A DNA stretch of 41,042 nt from contig MEPW01000019.1 in NCBI GenBank assembly GCA_001769975.1, forward strand, positions 1 through 41,042, written 5' to 3'. Shown piece after piece: positions 33,772-41,042 of the stretch. This stretch comes from Bdellovibrionales bacterium RIFOXYA1_FULL_36_14 (GTDB taxonomy: Bacteria; Bdellovibrionota; Bacteriovoracia; Bacteriovoracales; Bacteriovoracaceae). The translations under genes and the position numbers were made by a program. The stretch's first letter is position 1; each line of letters starts with the position of its first letter. The notes under the pieces are model-generated. The model ran no database searches, was not told the DNA's origin, and saw only the letters and a program-made list of their open reading frames with translations.

Positions 33772-34932
33772 GTGACGATTTATGCTGATTATGCAGGTAG
33801 TTCAATTTTGAGTAAAGAAGTCAAAGAATATTTATTAGAGCGAATTAAAAATGGTCCCTTTGCCAACCCCAATGCCATTCATAAGTTGGGACGAACAATT
33901 ATGAGCGGTCTTACAAACTCCAGAAATATTTGTGCGCAAAATTTAAACGCTGGCCCCGAACAAATCATTTTTAATTCTGGTTCAACGGAAGGGGTAACTA
34001 CAGTTTTTCACTCACTGCTTACCTCCGATTCTTTTAAAAGAACAATAATCATCTCTGCTATTGAGCATCCCTGTGTCAGTAATGTTGCCAAATTTTTTCA
34101 AGAAAAAATGCATTTTAATTTGATTACCATTCCAGTTAATCAAGATGGGGTCATTGATTATGATAACTTAAAAAATGTTGTAATCAGTTACAAAAACGAT
34201 ATTGCTCTAGTGTCCATTATGGCCGCCAATAACGAAACCGGAGTTATTCAGCCTATCGAAAAAATTGCCGCTCTGCTCAACGAAGCTAAAATTCCATTTT
34301 TGTGTGATACCACTCAGTATATCGGAAAAATTCCATTTGATTTTTCCGCCTCCAATATTGATTATGCCGTATTATCGGGACACAAAATCGGAGCACTGAC
34401 TGGGATTGGTTTATTGGTTGCCAAAGATCCTGCTACCCTTTCACCACTTTTAATTGGAGGTGGACAAGAAAACGGACTTCGTGGTGGCACCCAAAACTAT
34501 ATCGGAATTGAAACCTTTGCCGTGGCCATTAACGAACTTTCGAAAAAACTTGAAAACTATAGCGCTATCAATGAGCAAAAGATTGCTTTCGAGAAAAAAA
34601 TTAAAGAACTATTTCCTACCGTCGTTATTATTGGAGAAAATTCCCCTCGTCTACCTGGTACCACCTATATCTCCTATCCTGGCTTGCATGGACAGGCCAT
34701 TCAAATTGAATTGGAGTCACAAAATATTTTTGTCTCAACCTCTTCCGCATGCTCGGATAATGAAATGAGTACCTCGAAGATTTTAAAAAGCATGGGAATC
34801 AACGATGTTATTGGAAGAGGAGTCATTCGCATCAGTTTGAATCACGACTCAAGCCCTCATGATTATGACGATATCTTAAAGCATCTCTCCGGCGCCTATA
34901 AAAAACTGTCTAAACTTAATCACGTGTTATAA
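33772..34932 (+). CDS. NifS/IscS-like cysteine desulfurase
   Basis: PLP enzyme that takes sulfur from cysteine for Fe-S assembly. The start is GTG with GGAG 6 nt upstream. The 386-residue protein shows NSGSTEGVTT, MAANNETGVIQPIEKI, the PLP lysine K205 in LSGHKIGA, GGGQENGLRGGTQN, and catalytic C327 in STSSACSDNE on the mobile loop. It is on the same strand directly after nadA, a known pairing (NadA-linked NifS proteins). Its stop is part of the shared TTATAA palindrome with the next gene on the other strand. Confidence 0.9.
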   Translation: MTIYADYAGSSILSKEVKEYLLERIKNGPFANPNAIHKLGRTIMSGLTNSRNICAQNLNAGPEQIIFNSGSTEGVTTVFHSLLTSDSFKRTIIISAIEHPCVSNVAKFFQEKMHFNLITIPVNQDGVIDYDNLKNVVISYKNDIALVSIMAANNETGVIQPIEKIAALLNEAKIPFLCDTTQYIGKIPFDFSASNIDYAVLSGHKIGALTGIGLLVAKDPATLSPLLIGGGQENGLRGGTQNYIGIETFAVAINELSKKLENYSAINEQKIAFEKKIKELFPTVVIIGENSPRLPGTTYISYPGLHGQAIQIELESQNIFVSTSSACSDNEMSTSKILKSMGINDVIGRGVIRISLNHDSSPHDYDDILKHLSGAYKKLSKLNHVL

Positions 34933-35775
34933 GCAGACCAGATATCCATCATTGCCGCAATAAGTATTAAGCCCTGCTTCGCAAAAACCTGCGGGGCTAT
35001 CTTGATAGCAAAGATCTTCATTCTTTATTTTTTTAAAGCGCAGACATGCAGGCATATTTTTTCCCCCACAAAAAATCGGTTGGCAAAACTTAATTCCGCC
35101 CTCCGGACAGCTGCTACCTGCAACTTCCAATGAACCAAATGCACATTCATCACAAACGTTGGGTTTAATCACTTCACATTTAGAATTGATATCAAAACAT
35201 TTCTCGCCCGGTTGAGGGCCTTGACGTTTAATTCGCTTTTCCAAAGGCAGCAGATTATCTTTATTATCAAGTGTTACATAAGTAAGTACATCCTCTTGGT
35301 TTTCTAGCAAATTATAAAGAGGTACTTCTATATTTTTACTTAAATTTTTGCTGGCGAGCATGAGCTTTAAATTCAAAATTCCCTTAGTCTGATTAACATA
35401 AAGGTAAGTGATATCTGTAAGACTCAACTCATCTGTATAATATTCTGGACATTTATTATTCGAAGTCTTATGTAACTTTAAAATACCTAATTGGTTATTA
35501 TGTTCATTTACGTAAGGAACACGATAACCAATACATATATATTCAACTGAACTGACGGATGATTTCATTTTAGATGCTTTAAGAATCGTCACCCAACTCA
35601 TGGGGGCACCAACAATTTCACTATTACTTTTTTTATTTTTAAGTTCCGGCACAATTATCTCATAAGTACCCACCAATTCTTTTAACAATATATATTCGAA
35701 CTCTTCGACGGACTTGTTTTTCGAAAGACAAGCTGAAAGAATAAGCAAAAATAGTATTAACCCAATTTTAGTCAT
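34927..35775 (-). CDS. putative lipoprotein with Cys-rich C-terminus
   Basis: About 282 residues. The signal peptide ends with LILSAC, a good lipobox. Residues about 25-185 form an unassigned domain. The last 95 residues carry twelve cysteines in short spacings (CDEC, SSCPEGG, FCQPIFCGG, YCGNDGYLVC), suggesting a disulfide-stapled module outside the cell. The start is ambiguous between GTG 35781 and ATG 35775; both overlap the end of the upstream FGE-like gene. Co-expression with that gene is nearly certain. Confidence 0.72.
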   Translation of the reverse strand: MTKIGLILFLLILSACLSKNKSVEEFEYILLKELVGTYEIIVPELKNKKSNSEIVGAPMSWVTILKASKMKSSVSSVEYICIGYRVPYVNEHNNQLGILKLHKTSNNKCPEYYTDELSLTDITYLYVNQTKGILNLKLMLASKNLSKNIEVPLYNLLENQEDVLTYVTLDNKDNLLPLEKRIKRQGPQPGEKCFDINSKCEVIKPNVCDECAFGSLEVAGSSCPEGGIKFCQPIFCGGKNMPACLRFKKIKNEDLCYQDSPAGFCEAGLNTYCGNDGYLVCL

Positions 35776-37057
35776 GATCACTTTGCCTCATACATCGAAA
35801 AGCAACTTGCAGTTCCTGTCCGCGTAAACTATTAACATCTACTTCTTCACTGAATTTAAAATTATTTTGATTAAATCCCACACCATCCCAATAAGATCTA
35901 TTTGCCAATCGGTGCACTGACGAGGATGCCGGAAAATAGAAACTGGAAGCCTTTAGATTTTGCTCTGGATGGGAAATATTTTCAAACACCTCCATATATC
36001 CCCCCAGGCTTCCCGAAATCCCTAAAAAGCTTAAGGCCCAATCATTATAGTTTTGATATTTAAAATATTTTAGGCAATCAGCGGTAAAAGCATAGGTACA
36101 ATCTGTTTTAGTAACTTCATAATTTTCATTCGTCTGCGCCTGGTATAAATACCCCTCCTTGCTAACCCTACTGTATGACCAAGGACTTCTTATAATTACA
36201 TTTGGGCGAGGATTACTCATATCCATTGGTAAAAAAGTAGCAGCGTCAAAGACATGCGCATGTAAAAGTTCTTTCCCCCGAAAATTACAATATTTTCTCA
36301 TTTCAGAAATTTTCAAGGTGGTAGCCGGTTGTGATAATTTCATACTTTCAGCACTGAAATGTGCAAGTTTAATATTTGAGTCATGCGCAATCCATTCTCT
36401 AATATCTCTATTGGATACCAAATGCTTATCAATAAAGATTGATCGGTTGAAATTATCCCACTTCCAATCTTTTTTATGGTCCTTGGGCATTGGCCCAAAA
36501 GCATAGATTCTCTGCGGTAACAAAACATCCGAGCACACATCTTTTAATATAATTCTAAGCCGGTTTTTTAGATTATTTTGCAAAGTAAGCTCCACCATGA
36601 TTCCAAAATGGGGAACGTTTTTTCCTACGTAAGTAGATTTTGTCAGCAATTGATAATATTTTTTGTCGTTAAATTTATTTAAATAAACCTTCTGTTTAAT
36701 ATTTTTATGCAAAACCGTAAAGTGAGGCCGGTAGATTTTATCCAGGTGTTCAAAGTAGCATTGAATAAAATCTGGATTACATCTGAGATATGTATCTTTG
36801 GTTTGAGAAGGATCTCCTAACAAATCCGTACAATCCAAATCTTGGCTTTTCCAAAGCGAATCAAGATCTCCACTTTGCCAAATTCTTTTTAAGCTTTTAG
36901 AAGCCTTAATCAAAACTTCAACTTCGTCCTTTCCTTGACGAATTTGCTCGGCATTGTTTTTACTTTTTATAAGGTAGAGAGTTACGGAAAAAATAATAAC
37001 CGACAATAAGACTATAACAATCAGAAGAATCTTATATTTTAATACTTTTTTTAACAT
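35768..37057 (-). CDS. membrane-anchored SUMF1/FGE-like (formylglycine-generating fold) protein
   Basis: 429 residues with one N-terminal transmembrane helix (about 9-31) and a large periplasmic part. The C-terminal 230 residues look like a divergent FGE-sulfatase (SUMF1) domain: IFIDKHLVSNRDIREWI resembles F-x-ID-x-EVTN, ISEMRKYCNFRGKELLHAHV resembles A-x-x-YC-x-W-x-GKRLPTEAEW, GSLGGYMEVFENI resembles DM-x-GNVWEW, and ELQVAFRCMR resembles the closing GFR(C). Catalytic-site conservation is weak, so it may be a ligand-binding relative, not an enzyme. First gene of a pair with the Cys-rich lipoprotein gene. Confidence 0.62.
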   Translation of the reverse strand: MLKKVLKYKILLIVIVLLSVIIFSVTLYLIKSKNNAEQIRQGKDEVEVLIKASKSLKRIWQSGDLDSLWKSQDLDCTDLLGDPSQTKDTYLRCNPDFIQCYFEHLDKIYRPHFTVLHKNIKQKVYLNKFNDKKYYQLLTKSTYVGKNVPHFGIMVELTLQNNLKNRLRIILKDVCSDVLLPQRIYAFGPMPKDHKKDWKWDNFNRSIFIDKHLVSNRDIREWIAHDSNIKLAHFSAESMKLSQPATTLKISEMRKYCNFRGKELLHAHVFDAATFLPMDMSNPRPNVIIRSPWSYSRVSKEGYLYQAQTNENYEVTKTDCTYAFTADCLKYFKYQNYNDWALSFLGISGSLGGYMEVFENISHPEQNLKASSFYFPASSSVHRLANRSYWDGVGFNQNNFKFSEEVDVNSLRGQELQVAFRCMRQSDHD

Positions 37058-37163
37058 CTAATCGTAACCTTGAAACATTTATCCCCATGTATTCTATCAC
37101 CAAATGAAACTATAATAATACTATACCCAAGTTTAAAATTTGTAATGTATCGGAGACAAGCGC

Positions 37164-39377
37164 ATGGCAACAAATTGGATCGAAGAAGCAAACCAAAACA
37201 TTCAAGGTCAGCATGGCATAATGGGGTTCGAAGAATACATGGAAATCTTTGAAAAACACCCCCTCTTGGAGCTACGACCAAGTTACATTTATATAAAAGA
37301 TGCGTTGGACTTTTTTGGCAAATCTGATAATGGTCAATTTATTCTTTTTCAAATGGAACACGCTGACAGTCCCGCGGTTTATGGACAGCACCTTCCTGAA
37401 GCGGAAATTTATCAAAATCTTATAAACTTTCAAGAAGAAGGAATTAATAATAAATTTCTTTTGCTGGTGGGGCCTAATGGTTCAGCTAAAACCAGTATTT
37501 TACGTAAAATCATGAAAGGAGCAGAGGAATATTCAAAAACCAGCGAAGGAGCTCTCTATACCTTTAGCTGGATTTTTCCCATCGACAACTATATCAAGGG
37601 AACTTTGGGTTTAACTTCTCAAAAATCCGGGCCTAAGCTCAATACCTTTGCCCATTTGGATGACAAAGATATTGCTGCCATACTAAATAGTGAACTGAAA
37701 GATCACCCACTTTTATTAATTCCAACTAATCTAAGAAAAAAAATAATTGAAGAAAAATTTAAGGACCATCCTGATAAACTTGATGCTCTTCGCAGGTCCT
37801 ATCTCTACAAAGGTGACCTGTCTAAAAGAAATCGAGAAATTTACGATGCCATGTTAAAAAAGTATAATGGAAATCACTACGATGTTTTAAGACACATAAG
37901 AGTCGAGCGCTTTTTTATAAGTCGACGATACTCCTCTGGCTCGGTTACCATTGAGCCTCAACTTCATGTCGACGCAAGTATGCAGCAAATCACGATGGAC
38001 AAAAGACTCGGAGGACTCCCTCCTAGTTTGCAATCCATGAACTTGTATTCTATGCAAGGAGAAGTTATTCTGGCTAACCGTGGAATGTTGGAGTTTTCTG
38101 ACTTGTTAAAACGCCCACTTGATACTTTTAAATATCTTCTTACTACCATGGAAACCGCCAATATAAACCTAAATGGAATATTAACGGAGCTGGATATCTT
38201 TTTTGCGGGTACGTCAAACGAAATTCATTTTTCAGCTTTCAAACAACACCCTGATTATAACTCCTATAAAGGAAGATTCAATTTTATAAAAGTACCCTAC
38301 CTGCTTGACTACCAGGAAGAAGAAAAAATATATACCGAACAAATTGAAGGATTAAAAGATCGCTCAGTTCTAGAACCGCATACTCTATCACTGGTATGCC
38401 TTTTTTCGGTAATGACCAGGCTTAGATCTTCTCAAGCTGCCAATTACAAAGACAAAAAACTTTCTCAAATAGTCATGAGCCTCAACCCGCTCGAAAAGGC
38501 CCTACTTTTAAGTGATCCGAGCAATCTGCCCGATCGGTTTGATTCTGAAGCAAAAAGTATCTTAAAACAAAGTATTGAAGAAATCAGAAATGAATATATG
38601 AATGATGAACTTTACGAAGGGAAATTTGGTATTTCTCCCCGAGATATTAAAAGATTGCTGTACACTTTAACCAGCGACCATAAACAAATTACCGGCGTTG
38701 AAGTGTTGGAATGTTTAAGCGACCTCATCTTAAAAAAATCGGAATATGATTTTTTAAATATGTCATCTCAAGGCGACTTTCATAATCCTGAAAGATTCAT
38801 TACCCTGCTGGAAAAACATATCAACGATATATTCGATCGTGAATTAAGATCAGCTCTGGGTCTGGTGGATGATCGATCCTACGAAGATTACTTGAAAAAA
38901 TATATCACCAACATCAAAGCTAAAATTAAAAACGAAAAAATATATAACCCGATCACTGGAAAACACGAAGAAATAAATGATTACTATGTGTTGGAGTTTG
39001 AAACCAATATAGATCTTAAGGAAAATCCTGAACAATACCGATCTCATCTACTTTCCAAATTGGGAGCCTATTCTTTGGATAATCCTAAAAAGGAAATTGT
39101 GTACTCCGAAGTTTTTCCGGAATTAATTGAAAGCCTTAAACAATCATATCGAAATGAACAAAAGAAAGTTATTTCGAATATGGCAAAAAATTTAGTTTAC
39201 TTTGAAGCTGAGAAAAAATACGAGGAAGGAGATCAAAACAAAGACATTCAAACTCCACTTAGTGAAGACAATCGCAAGCAAATTCAAGAAACACTGAATA
39301 ACTTGAAAAACAAATACCACTATACTGAAAATGGAGCCTTGACTTTAATAAAGAACATTATTAAAGATAGATATTAA
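37164..39377 (+). CDS. PrkA-family serine protein kinase/AAA ATPase
   Basis: 737-residue cytoplasmic protein. The N-terminal AAA-type domain has Walker A GPNGSAKTS (103-111) after HPLLELRPSYIYIKDALDFF. The central and C-terminal regions (VERFFISRRYSSGSV, QGEVILANRGMLEFSDLLKR and FKVPYLLDYQEEEKIY-like blocks) match PrkA/YeaG. It is about 95 residues longer than E. coli YeaG. YeaG-type proteins act in stress and stationary-phase control with partners YeaH and YcgB, which are not in this window. GGAG lies 8 nt before the ATG. Confidence 0.87.
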   Translation: MATNWIEEANQNIQGQHGIMGFEEYMEIFEKHPLLELRPSYIYIKDALDFFGKSDNGQFILFQMEHADSPAVYGQHLPEAEIYQNLINFQEEGINNKFLLLVGPNGSAKTSILRKIMKGAEEYSKTSEGALYTFSWIFPIDNYIKGTLGLTSQKSGPKLNTFAHLDDKDIAAILNSELKDHPLLLIPTNLRKKIIEEKFKDHPDKLDALRRSYLYKGDLSKRNREIYDAMLKKYNGNHYDVLRHIRVERFFISRRYSSGSVTIEPQLHVDASMQQITMDKRLGGLPPSLQSMNLYSMQGEVILANRGMLEFSDLLKRPLDTFKYLLTTMETANINLNGILTELDIFFAGTSNEIHFSAFKQHPDYNSYKGRFNFIKVPYLLDYQEEEKIYTEQIEGLKDRSVLEPHTLSLVCLFSVMTRLRSSQAANYKDKKLSQIVMSLNPLEKALLLSDPSNLPDRFDSEAKSILKQSIEEIRNEYMNDELYEGKFGISPRDIKRLLYTLTSDHKQITGVEVLECLSDLILKKSEYDFLNMSSQGDFHNPERFITLLEKHINDIFDRELRSALGLVDDRSYEDYLKKYITNIKAKIKNEKIYNPITGKHEEINDYYVLEFETNIDLKENPEQYRSHLLSKLGAYSLDNPKKEIVYSEVFPELIESLKQSYRNEQKKVISNMAKNLVYFEAEKKYEEGDQNKDIQTPLSEDNRKQIQETLNNLKNKYHYTENGALTLIKNIIKDRY

Positions 39378-39399
39378 AAAGAATAAAATAAGATACTAA

Positions 39400-40470
39400 A
39401 TGGCCCAATTAGAAAAGTCCTACACTGAAAATGTTCAAAAGAGTTTATATGAAGTGGAACAATCCGAAGAAGGAATGCGCCTCGATCAATTTGCCCAGCA
39501 ATATTTCCAAACTTTTTCCAGAGAACAAATTAAAAAAAAGATTCTTTCTGGGGAAATCTTCATCCATAAACGTCCTGGCAAAATAAAATCTTCTACGAAG
39601 TTATTTTGCAAAGAAATTGTAGAAGTAGTGATTATCAAGTCTTCCCACGAAGACGAATATTGGCAGGGAGAAAAGTTACTCATTGAAGTGGCCCCTAAAA
39701 TTATCTTTGAGGATAATGATTTACTGGTGATTGAAAAACCTCCGTTTATGTCCACTCATCCAGCCGGTAAGCATATTTTTTACTGTGCTACGGTGTACTT
39801 TGAAAAGTTCCACAAAAAGACCATTCACTCCATCCATAGACTGGATAGGGAAACTTCCGGCGTACTCTTGCTTGCCAAAAACCCCCAAGTTGCCAATTTG
39901 ATGACTGAGCAATTTGAACAATCCAATGTAAAAAAATGTTACTTTTTCATCTCAAAAATCACTGAGCAATTCAAAAATATTGATGAGTTCACCTCCAATG
40001 AAAAGCTTGGAAATCCAGGAACTGGTAGAGATCGGGTCATCGTCAACGCTTATAACCCTGATTCTTTTGATGGAAAAACTGCACTCACCTATTTCAAAAT
40101 CATTCACAAAGAAAATGGTTATGCCTTAGGGCTGGCTTTTCCTCAAACTGGAAGGCAACATCAAATAAGGGTTCATGCCATGATTCATGGCTTACCCTTG
40201 ATTGGTGATAAACTCTATTTAGGAGGATATGCCTTATTCCAACGTTTCAAAGATAATTTAGCAACTCTTGATGACCACGAACTGGTGGAGCTTCCAAGAC
40301 ATGCGCTCCACTCCATGGGACTTAAAATTCCCTATCAAAACCAGATCTCTCACTTTATTGGAACACTTCCAGAAGACATCAAGGATTGGATTAAAAATAA
40401 ATTAAGCCTCAATATTGATGACCTGGAAAAAGAAGTTAGAGAAAAAATATTACAATATTTTGAAACTTAA
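39400..40470 (+). CDS. RluA-family pseudouridine synthase
   Basis: 356-residue RNA-modifying enzyme. An N-terminal S4-like RNA-binding domain (MRLDQFAQQYFQTFSREQIK, about 26-90) precedes the catalytic domain with IHRLDRETSGVLLLAKN, where the Asp is the catalytic base attacking uridine. FPQTGRQHQIRVHAMIHGLP follows near the C-terminus. It lies 22 nt after the PrkA-like gene. The target (RluC/RluD-type 23S or tRNA site) cannot be assigned. The stop overlaps the stop of the converging HAD gene. Confidence 0.92.
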   Translation: MAQLEKSYTENVQKSLYEVEQSEEGMRLDQFAQQYFQTFSREQIKKKILSGEIFIHKRPGKIKSSTKLFCKEIVEVVIIKSSHEDEYWQGEKLLIEVAPKIIFEDNDLLVIEKPPFMSTHPAGKHIFYCATVYFEKFHKKTIHSIHRLDRETSGVLLLAKNPQVANLMTEQFEQSNVKKCYFFISKITEQFKNIDEFTSNEKLGNPGTGRDRVIVNAYNPDSFDGKTALTYFKIIHKENGYALGLAFPQTGRQHQIRVHAMIHGLPLIGDKLYLGGYALFQRFKDNLATLDDHELVELPRHALHSMGLKIPYQNQISHFIGTLPEDIKDWIKNKLSLNIDDLEKEVREKILQYFET

Positions 40471-41042
40471 GAAAGATGAATCAATCTTTGGGCCAATTCA
40501 AAAAAACCCTCTCCACTTTCATGTTCAGTAATATAGGTTGGTCGTTTTTTTAAACTAGGCAGATACTTTTCTATATTTTTAACCCCAACACTTTTTTTAA
40601 AAAAATCAAACGCTGGCTCGTCGTTGGGAGAGTCCCCGATATAAATCCACTCATCTAACGAATTGATTTCAAATCTACTGCCTGGCATTTGATTATCGCA
40701 CCAAAATTTAAAAGCGCCCATCTTGTCATAATCACCATACCAAGCATTAACATGCACGCTGGATAATTTGGCATGGGCCCCCTCAAGTTTACATAATGAA
40801 AGAAGTTTTTCGACTTCTTTATCATCCCAAGCCGCCACATCTTCACAAATATCGATCGCCAGATCAAATTCTCGATACATTTGATCGCTCGCCCACGAGG
40901 CACTTGGAAATTCTTCTTTAATTTTTTCTGCCAGCTGGGAGAGATTTAGCAAATTCTCGTTTTTGAGATTGTCGGGGAGAGTATTGAGCCGGCATCGTTT
41001 GCCATCTTTCATATAAAAAATAAAGGCACCATTTTCACCAAT
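40467..41042 (-). CDS. HAD-IIB (Cof/sucrose-phosphatase-like) phosphatase, N-terminus beyond window
   Basis: About 191 codons visible. The frame is open to the right edge and begins with IGENGAFIFY, the ENGA segment that follows the first HAD motif in type IIB phosphatases, so the ATG at 41012 is internal, not the start. Motif IV is YIGDSPNDEPAF near the C-terminus, giving the metal-binding Asp pair; FKFWCDNQMPGSRFEINSLD lies in the cap/motif III part. The first Asp nucleophile motif DxD is outside the window. Candidate substrates include sugar phosphates; unresolved. Confidence 0.8.
   Translation of the reverse strand: MGENGAFIFYMKDGKRCRLNTLPDNLKNENLLNLSQLAEKIKEEFPSASWASDQMYREFDLAIDICEDVAAWDDKEVEKLLSLCKLEGAHAKLSSVHVNAWYGDYDKMGAFKFWCDNQMPGSRFEINSLDEWIYIGDSPNDEPAFDFFKKSVGVKNIEKYLPSLKKRPTYITEHESGEGFFELAQRLIHLS

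Overview
The window is AT-rich, densely coded bacterial DNA from a Gram-negative organism. The evidence for Gram-negative is a set of lipoproteins with lipoboxes, predicted outer-membrane beta-barrel proteins and many signal-peptide proteins. The mix of a SUV3-type RNA helicase, a long PrkA-family kinase, an Agl23-type GT-C membrane protein, PilZ and FecR proteins and many secreted proteins of unknown function suggests a Bdellovibrionota member (Bacteriovorax/Halobacteriovorax-like). That placement is inference from gene content; no rRNA or tRNA gene is present to confirm it.

Layout. 1-9.2 kb: 5' portion of a SUV3-like helicase gene (runs off the left edge), a PilZ protein, a secreted tandem-duplicated protein, a small secreted protein, an M3 oligopeptidase, an Agl23-like multi-span glycosyltransferase, and a two-gene unit of a DtxR/MntR-like metalloregulator plus an exported protein, with a palindrome embedded in the promoter. 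9.4-13.0 kb: a same-strand run of a Cys-rich exported protein, a DCC thiol protein, a dolichol-phosphate-mannose-synthase-like GT2 and an FkbM methyltransferase. 13.0-15.6 kb: a membrane protein overlapping rpiB, then ahcY with its own sigma70-like promoter. 15.7-20.5 kb: an RlmL-like rRNA methyltransferase, a solo PD-(D/E)xK-like protein, a lipoprotein with a clear terminator, and a FecR/coiled-coil protein. 20.7-25.2 kb: a TPR/beta-barrel protein, then gpmI and a 6-phosphofructokinase in tandem. 25.2-27.6 kb: four or five poorly characterised genes, including a solo ComM/YifB N-terminal domain and a degenerate Nudix protein with a C-terminal membrane anchor.

27.6-32.5 kb is the accessory part. 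It holds a rhomboid-protease C-terminal relic, a brnT/brnA toxin-antitoxin pair with a perfect palindromic operator over its -10 element, a BRO/antirepressor-like pseudogene, an ORF6N-domain gene broken by one nonsense codon, a GNAT gene and a parA/parB pair. It looks like the decayed remains of an integrated phage or plasmid.

32.6-41.0 kb returns to core functions: nadA followed directly by a cysteine desulfurase (Fe-S enzyme and likely sulfur donor), a lipoprotein/FGE-like pair, a PrkA-family kinase, an RluA-type pseudouridine synthase and a HAD-IIB phosphatase (runs off the right edge). Convergent genes are packed very tightly: several pairs overlap at their stop codons, in one case sharing the palindrome TTATAA.
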